A stretch of 33,303 nucleotides of DNA from Plantago elongata (Eukaryota; Streptophyta; Magnoliopsida; Lamiales; Plantaginaceae): the NCBI GenBank assembly GCA_036897095.1, contig JAYMSP010001331.1:1-33303 (forward strand), read 5' to 3'. A program made the translations under genes and the position numbers. The notes under the pieces are model-generated. The model made no database searches, was not told the origin of the DNA, and worked only from the letters and a program-made list of their open reading frames with translations. Positions 28,171 to 33,303 of this stretch are shown here, in pieces (within the stretch, counting starts at the first letter, position 1; the number at the start of each line of letters is the position of its first letter).

Positions 28171-28398
28171 TATATGCCCACTAAATATAAATTATGTCGA
28201 GAAGGCATAACGAAGTGTACGATTTGATATTCATCATCACACAAAATTGTCGACTTCAAATGACAGAGTTACGTAAAAAACGAACTACGCAGTTCTCCCT
28301 CTTATAGGTTCATTCTTGTGATTATTGGTGTTATTGATGTTAGGGTGGGCATTTTTCATCCATCCATGAGGTTAAATAAGTCATGAACATAAAAACCC
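28171..28398 (+). repeat. Dispersed 238-bp repeat, copy B (228 bp, inverted relative to 142-379)
   Basis: This is the reverse complement of copy A, with the same outer edges (TATATGCCC and CATAAAAACCC) and only scattered differences and small indels. Sequence beyond both edges is unrelated to the flanks of copy A, so the edges are probably the true ends of a mobile or copied unit. Confidence 0.8.
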
Positions 28399-28739
28399 TT
28401 TTCCCTTAAAATTTACACATTAAAATCGACTAATAAAAAAATAAATTTATCATCAATGAAAATTAACTAATTAAAAAAATTATTAATATTAATAAATTTT
28501 ATTTAAGATTTTTAATTCACATTAATGAGAAATCAACTTATATTAACAAAAAAGTGTCATAATAATTTTAATGTTTTTTTTAAACTCGAAATATATTAAA
28601 ACTTAAAAAATAAATACAAAGCAAAAGCGATCCGACGATCCAGCCTGAAGTACTCAGAAAACTATCATAGTTCGTCATTTAATGTCCGCCATGGGATCTA
28701 AGCCAAAGTACACTCCAAGTTTTATAAGCCCTACATCAA
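28399..28739. other. AT-rich non-coding stretch
   Basis: Extremely A/T-rich with many TTAATA/ATTAAT words and no coding frame. The last ~120 bases (from about 28,620) are less AT-rich and may already belong to the 3' end of the LINE remnant that follows on the minus strand. Confidence 0.4.
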
Positions 28740-29230
28740 TAATTTGTTGTGACTAAGAGAAATGACTATCATTTGTGCCCAAACATATGTTATTTCTATG
28801 CTTCCAAATCTTGTACATTGTCCCAGAAAGGCCACTTTAAGTACTTGATTGTGCCAATTCTTGCCTTTAATATAACTAAGGATCCACTGCAACTTGGTTG
28901 TCCAACCCCAAGGTGTGTGTTGGACTCGTAGCCAATTTAAAACTCGTTGCCAATGAGTAGTAGCACACTCGAACAACATGTGTTCTAAAGTCTCCGGCTG
29001 GTGTCAAAACATGCAAGTTGGTGTATCTAGGAATCCAAATCGATGGAGATGTTCTTTTGTTGCTAATCTTTCATGGCATGCAAGCAAAGTGATCATCCGA
29101 GCCTGGTGCTGAAAATTGTCCCAAAATAAGAAGCTTCCATTCTACTTTAGGGTTATCGCCTTGTAAGTCGGTATACATGATCCTTGTCTTATACTTTGGT
29201 AAGAGCTGCATCGTGTCCCAAGTCCTATTG
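28740..29230 (-). mobile_element. LINE-type retrotransposon remnant (zf-RVT end of ORF2)
   Basis: Minus-strand frames give the C-terminal zinc-binding region of plant LINE reverse transcriptases: CHERLATKEHLHRFGFLDTP, then the zinc-binding segment TCMF-stop-HQPETLEHMLFEC. THWQRVLNWL and KGKNWHNQVLKVAF follow, and MYKIWKHRNNICL closes it. An in-frame TGA replaces the second zinc-ligand cysteine codon of the CxxC pair. Frameshifts lie near 29,110 and 28,815. Upstream WKLLILGQFSAP may be the adjoining part. It is dead and 5'-truncated, as LINE copies usually are. Confidence 0.8.
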
Positions 29231-29659
29231 TTGGTATCAGAGGTCTACACTTTAGGATACCTTTCAAAATCCAAGAGCTAGTCGAAGGGGTAGCTAGGTT
29301 GTATAAGAATATCATCCATTGACATATAATACATGTGAATCCATCTAACCCATAAACTGTCCAGTTTGATACATAAATTCCATAGTAATTTGAGTAGACA
29401 TAAAATGTCCTAATAATTTTACTATTAATAAAAACATGAACAAATAATAATATTAATATATTTTTAATTAAAATTTGTTAATATTTATTCAAACGCGTGT
29501 AATGTACGAGCCAACTTGACAGAGAAACAACTAAGAGTCTATACACAATTGAAGGTACCAAAAATGTATTTTCCCCCTTTTTGGGGATCTACGGTGCAAT
29601 TTACACTTCTTTTCAAGTTTCCGATTTAGTTCTGGTCACATTTTCGATTTATTACCGGT
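29231..29659. other. Non-coding spacer before the minisatellite
   Basis: AT-rich DNA with no coding signal. From about 29,600 short pieces resembling the minisatellite (GTTTCCGATTTAGTT, TTTCGATTTATTACCGG) appear, so the array edge is gradual on this side. Confidence 0.4.
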
Positions 29660-30370
29660 TACATTTGTGATTTGCAGTTAGAGCTCCTTCTCCCCCACAA
29701 ATCCAAACACAGGCTACATTTCCAATTAGCAGTTATAGTTCCTTCTCCGGCAAATCCAAACACAGGCTAGGGTTTCCAATTTGTAGTTTCAGTTCCTTCG
29801 CCGGTAAATCCAAACACAGGCTAGTGTTTCCGATTAGCAGTTACAATTCCTTCGCCGGCAAATCCAAACACATGCTAGGGTTTTCGATTTGCATTTTCAG
29901 TTCCTTCTCCGACAAATCCAAACACAGGCTAGGGTTTCTGATTTGCAGTTACAGTTCCTTCGCCGGCAAATCCAAACACATGTTAGGTTTCCGATTTGCA
30001 GTTACAGTTCCTTCGCCGGAAAATGCAAACACAGGTTAGGGTTTTCGTTTTGCAGTTTCAGTTCCTCTGCCGACAAATTCAAACACAGGCTAGGGTTTTC
30101 GTTTTGCAGTTTCAGTTCCTTCGCCCGCACATCCAAACACAGGCTAGGGTTTTCGATTAGGAGTTATAGTTCCTTCGTCGACAAATCCAAACACAGGCTA
30201 GGGTTTCCGATTTGCATTTTCAGTTTCTTCGCCGACAAATCCAAACACAGGCTAGAGTTTCCGATTAGCAGTTACAGTTCCTTCGCTGATAAATTCAAAC
30301 ACATGCTAGAGTTTCCGATTTGCAGTTTCAGTTCCTTCTCTGGCAAATTCAAGCAGAGGCTAGGGTTTCC

Positions 30371-30430
30371 GACTTAAGGAGCTTCTTTAGAGATACTATA
30401 GAAAGGACTTTCCTATACTATAAGATATAG
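30371..30430 (+). repeat. 60-bp spacer within the minisatellite, copy 1
   Basis: A non-minisatellite segment starting GACTTAAGGAGCTTCTTTAG and ending ACTATAAGATATAG interrupts the array. It is repeated 580 bases further on with one visible mismatch. Confidence 0.9.
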
Positions 30431-30950
30431 CAGTTACAGTTCCTTCGCCGGCAAATTCAAACACATGCTAGGGTTTCCGATTTGCAGTTTCAGTTCCTTC
30501 TCCGCCAAATTCAAACATAGGCTAGGGTTTCCGATTAGCAGTTACAGTTTCTTCGTCGACAAATCCAAACACAGGCTATGGTTTCCATTTTGCAGTTTCA
30601 GTTCCTTTGCCGACAAATCCAAACACATGCTAGGGTTTTCGATTTGCAGTTTTTGTTCCTTCTCCGTCAAATTCAAACACAGGCTAGGGATTCTGATTAG
30701 CAGTTACAGTTCCTTCTTCGGCAAATTCAAACACAGGCTAGGGTTTCCGATTTGCAGTTGGCAAATTCAAACACAGGCGAGGGTTTTTGATTTGCAGTTT
30801 CAGTTCCTTCTCCGACAAACCCAAACACAGGCTAGAGTTTCCGATTTGCAGTTACAGTTCCTTCGCCGGCAAATCCAAACACATGCTAGAGTTTTCGATT
30901 TGCAGTTTCAGTTCCTTCTCCGGCAAATTCAAGCAGAAGCTAGGGTTTCT

Positions 30951-31010
30951 GACTTAAGGAGATTCTTTAGAGATACTATAGAAAGGACTTTCCTATACTA
31001 TAAGATATAG
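30951..31010 (+). repeat. 60-bp spacer within the minisatellite, copy 2
   Basis: Same segment as at 30,371-30,430, differing at one base (GATTCTTT instead of GCTTCTTT). The units just before it also match (AAGCAGA.GCTAGGGTTTC), showing that a block of about 580 bases, roughly ten units plus spacer, was duplicated as a whole. Confidence 0.9.
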
Positions 31011-31502
31011 CAGTTACAGTTCCTTCGCCGGCAAATCCAAACACATGCTAGGGTTTCCGTTTTGCAATTTCAGTTCCTTCGCCGGCAAATCCAAACACAG
31101 GCTAGGGTTTTCGATTAGTAGTTACAGTTCCTTCGCCGGCAAATCCAAACACATGCTAGGATTTCCGATTTGCAATTTCAGTTCCTTCGCCGGCAAATCC
31201 AAACACATGCTAGAGTTTCCGATTAGCAGTTAGAGTTCCTTCGCCGGCAAATCCAAACACAGGCTAGAGTTTCCGATTAGCAGTTACAGTTCCTTCGCCG
31301 GCAAATCCAAACAGATCCTAGAGTTTTCCGATTTGCAGTTTCAGTTCCTTCTCAGGCAAATTCAAGCACATGCTAGGGTTTTCGATTAGCAGTTACATTT
31401 TCTTCTCCAGCAAACCCAAACACAGGCTAGGGTTTCCGATTTGCAGTTTCAGTTCCTTCTCTGGCAAATCCAAACACAGGCTAGGGTTTCTGATTTGCAG
31501 TA

Positions 31503-32469
31503 TTAATATGATACTTGTTTTATATTGGATGATGCTTGTAATATATTGTTAGATGAAGAAATTTATTTGGAGATGATGATGATAAATATTAGTAAACGTC
31601 AAAATTTTATTGAAAAAAGATGCTTGAAAAATTGGTGGAAAGGTATTTTGCGATGATCGAAATAATCTGGAAGAAGAATGCTTGGATAAAGATAGTAATT
31701 GTAGCAGGTATGCTCTCAAATCAATTTGTATTATTTACATGTGTCTTAATTGGTGCAAAAAAAGTACATCAACTCTTGTCCTGAGGAAATTTTTATTGAT
31801 TAAGATAATAACCAGTTGATTGTTTCCAAAACCTTATTAATTAATCTAATCATGGTCAATAAATATACTTGAATTTCGAGTAATATATACTTTAATAAAA
31901 ATTAATTTAAGGGGTTCAATCTTTTTCGACCACTCTGCATTAGATAAATCAGGTTTAGATTCAAATTATCTAGTCGATATTCGAGTGGAGCTTAGTCTTC
32001 TGTGAGGGGATGCTGGAACGTATGCAATCGCTTTAATCAATTTTTTCCTAGTTAAAATAATTATTTTTGCCATTGATGACTTGAATGACAGTAGAAATTC
32101 TCATTAATAAAGGCCTAGCACAACCGAGTGAGTAGTTTCTACCACAAGACACAAGTTGTGGGACGAAGAAACCGAGTAGTTTAAATGCACTTTGCAACTT
32201 GTGAACAGTACTACTTTTGAATTAAACTAACTTTTTCTTTATATATTACTTGAAAATTAAGATTTCATTACTCGTAAAAAATATGATACTTAAAATTGAA
32301 AACTATAATAATTAAAATTGAAAATTACAACAATTAAAAAAGTTGAAACATAAACATAAGAAAATGAAACAATGAAAGATGATTAAACGGAAAATTGATG
32401 AAACAAATTTATCCTCAATAAACAGGGAGCATTGCTGGAGAAGAGATATATCGTTTCCTATTTTCCTAT
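31503..32469. other. AT-rich intergenic region before the NLR 3' end
   Basis: No gene or recognisable transposon is seen. The right part (up to 32,469) would include the 3' UTR of the minus-strand NLR gene. The stretch is A/T-rich with simple AAAATTGAAAATTA-like words near 32,290-32,340. Confidence 0.4.
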
Positions 32470-33303
32470 TTAGTGGTTGTAACGCAAGTCAAGAGTAATA
32501 TCGTTTCCATAGCTCTTTTGCTCTTCTTGTATCCTCTTTGCTGATTCTTCCAGAGATGATCTGCAATACTGCACTTTAATAGATTGCAGAGTTGGAATTT
32601 CTCCTATTTCAGGTAGGATCTCTTCCAAACTATCGATGTCATCAAGTTCCAGTCTCTCAAGGCTCGGGAAAGGATCACTCTCGGCTGTCCAGCTTTCCAA
32701 ACTTAATAACGAATACATAACCAGTTGTTTCAGGCAAGGGAATTGTCCGTAAATTAAGTTCCACTCTTTCCCTGTTTTACAATCAATTAATATCAACGAC
32801 TCAAGTTGAGGCAGCCACCCTATCTCTGTCCCAATGTCTTCCCAATTGAAGGAGCACTCAAATAGAAACACTATTTTGAGCGACGAAGAGAACTCAACAT
32901 TTTTGAAACCCATCTTCATATCGATCGAATTGCACGTCAGTGACTCAAGTTTTTGTAGACGGACAAGATTGCCAGGAAAGTGATAAGACCACGACCGCTT
33001 TTCATTTGATTCTGACTCATCTTCTGAAGATTGTATTTTCAGCTCTCTTATATTGGGAATTCTCCTCAGGACCTCATCTGTAAACCTGAAATTAGTTACC
33101 TTCCCGAGCGTCTGAAGATTTTCCAATACGATGTCGTCTTGGCTCTTGGGATCAGGCAAATAGAGTTTGAGGATAATTACATGCCGAAGTTGTGGCATCT
33201 CCCATATTCCAGGTGGTGCATCGACAGTGCACCCTAGGAAATACATTGTCTGCAGATTCCAAAGTAGGTTTAACGACCTACAGAACTCGGAAATATCACC
33301 ATT
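32470..33303 (-). CDS. NLR disease-resistance protein, C-terminal LRR region (partial)
   Basis: The open frame enters from the right edge (33,303) and runs 277 codons to a stop at 32,470, so only the C-terminus is visible. The ATG at 33,246 is internal: the 19 codons before it are open and LRR-like (SLNLLWNLQTMYFLG). Leucine-rich repeats are clear: MPQLRHVIILKL, IPNIRELKIQ, LVRLQKLESL, LPQLESLILIDC, FPCLKQLVMYSL, FPSLERLELDDI and IPTLQSIKVQYC. The pattern and the tail ESAKRIQEEQKSYGND resemble coiled-coil NLRs of the R1/late-blight-resistance type. The NB-ARC and N-terminal domains lie outside the window. No lesion is seen in the visible part. Confidence 0.88.
   Translation of the reverse strand, partial: NGDISEFCRSLNLLWNLQTMYFLGCTVDAPPGIWEMPQLRHVIILKLYLPDPKSQDDIVLENLQTLGKVTNFRFTDEVLRRIPNIRELKIQSSEDESESNEKRSWSYHFPGNLVRLQKLESLTCNSIDMKMGFKNVEFSSSLKIVFLFECSFNWEDIGTEIGWLPQLESLILIDCKTGKEWNLIYGQFPCLKQLVMYSLLSLESWTAESDPFPSLERLELDDIDSLEEILPEIGEIPTLQSIKVQYCRSSLEESAKRIQEEQKSYGNDITLDLRYNH

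Larger units (their letters stand above)
29660..31502 (+). repeat. 54-bp minisatellite array (about 32 units) with telo-box motifs
   Basis: The unit is about 54 bases: CAGTT(A/T)CAGTTCCTTCGCC, GGCAAATCCAAACACAGGCT, then AGGGTTTCCGATTTG. Variable positions recur in combination: G(G/A)C, T(C/T)C, A(G/T)G, G(G/A)G, and GATTTG versus GATTAG. About half of the units contain TAGGGTTT, which is the telo-box AAACCCTA on the other strand. One unit is 53 bases and one is cut short near 30,760. Because 54 is divisible by three, the array carries long open frames reading like FAGKSKHRLGFPICSFSS repeated, but variation hits all codon positions and the frame changes between units. I regard it as non-coding. 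Confidence 0.95.

Noticed and set aside
29660..31502. Possible CRISPR-like array
   Set aside because: The units are contiguous imperfect 54-bp repeats with no unique spacers, in a plant nuclear context with no cas genes.
29824..31552. Long open frames (up to 181 codons) across the minisatellite, reading as repeats of FAGKSKHRLGFPICS
   Set aside because: The 54-bp unit is divisible by three, so open frames arise automatically. Unit differences fall at all codon positions and mostly change the amino acid, the frame switches after the 53-bp unit, and no start context or splice structure is evident.

Overview
This is ordinary, intron-rich nuclear DNA from a flowering plant. Every complete gene has a plant family member as its obvious match, introns follow GT-AG rules with one GC-AG exception, and the intergenic DNA is AT-rich and full of degraded copia and LINE retrotransposons. 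The NLR fragment at the right edge resembles the R1/late-blight-resistance type common in asterids, so an asterid eudicot is my guess, but only a guess.

Layout, left to right. 1-1,000: a 238-bp dispersed repeat joined to a decayed Ty1/copia pol fragment (minus). 1,389-3,633: a seven-exon lysine-histidine-type amino-acid transporter (minus). 5,092-8,257: a twelve-exon cytosolic GAPDH (minus). 9,005-9,760: two tandem ~300-bp units, each with a decayed tRNA-Lys(CUU)-like sequence. 10,259-11,282: a small two-exon plant protein of unknown function (plus). 11,779-15,593: a seven-exon plastid-type nucleoside diphosphate kinase (minus); its fifth intron holds an F-box/LRR pseudogene and its third intron holds a partial duplicate of its own exon 3. 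16,939-19,615: the 26S proteasome lid subunit RPN7 (minus), head-to-head with 20,606-25,316: Elongator subunit ELP3 (plus). 25,986-27,683: a HemW-type radical SAM protein (plus). 28,171-28,398: a second, inverted copy of the 238-bp repeat. 28,740-29,230: a dead LINE tail. 29,660-31,500: a 54-bp minisatellite of about 32 units rich in telo-box motifs. 32,470-33,303: the C-terminal LRR end of an NLR gene running off the window (minus).

The exon models were built by hand. For each of the seven complete genes the exons join in frame across every intron and the summed length is a whole number of codons: transporter 448 aa, GAPDH 337, NDPK 221, RPN7 386, ELP3 563, HemW-like 491, small protein 110-126. 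The genes are housekeeping functions (glycolysis, nucleotide balance, protein turnover, tRNA modification, heme handling, amino-acid uptake) with no operon-like logic.

I found no new multigene system. The observations most worth checking are the exon-3 duplicate in the NDPK gene, which carries both splice-site dinucleotides and would shift the frame if spliced in; the tandem tRNA-Lys-like units; the telo-box minisatellite with its 580-bp higher-order duplication; the inverted repeat pair; and the GC-AG intron in ELP3.
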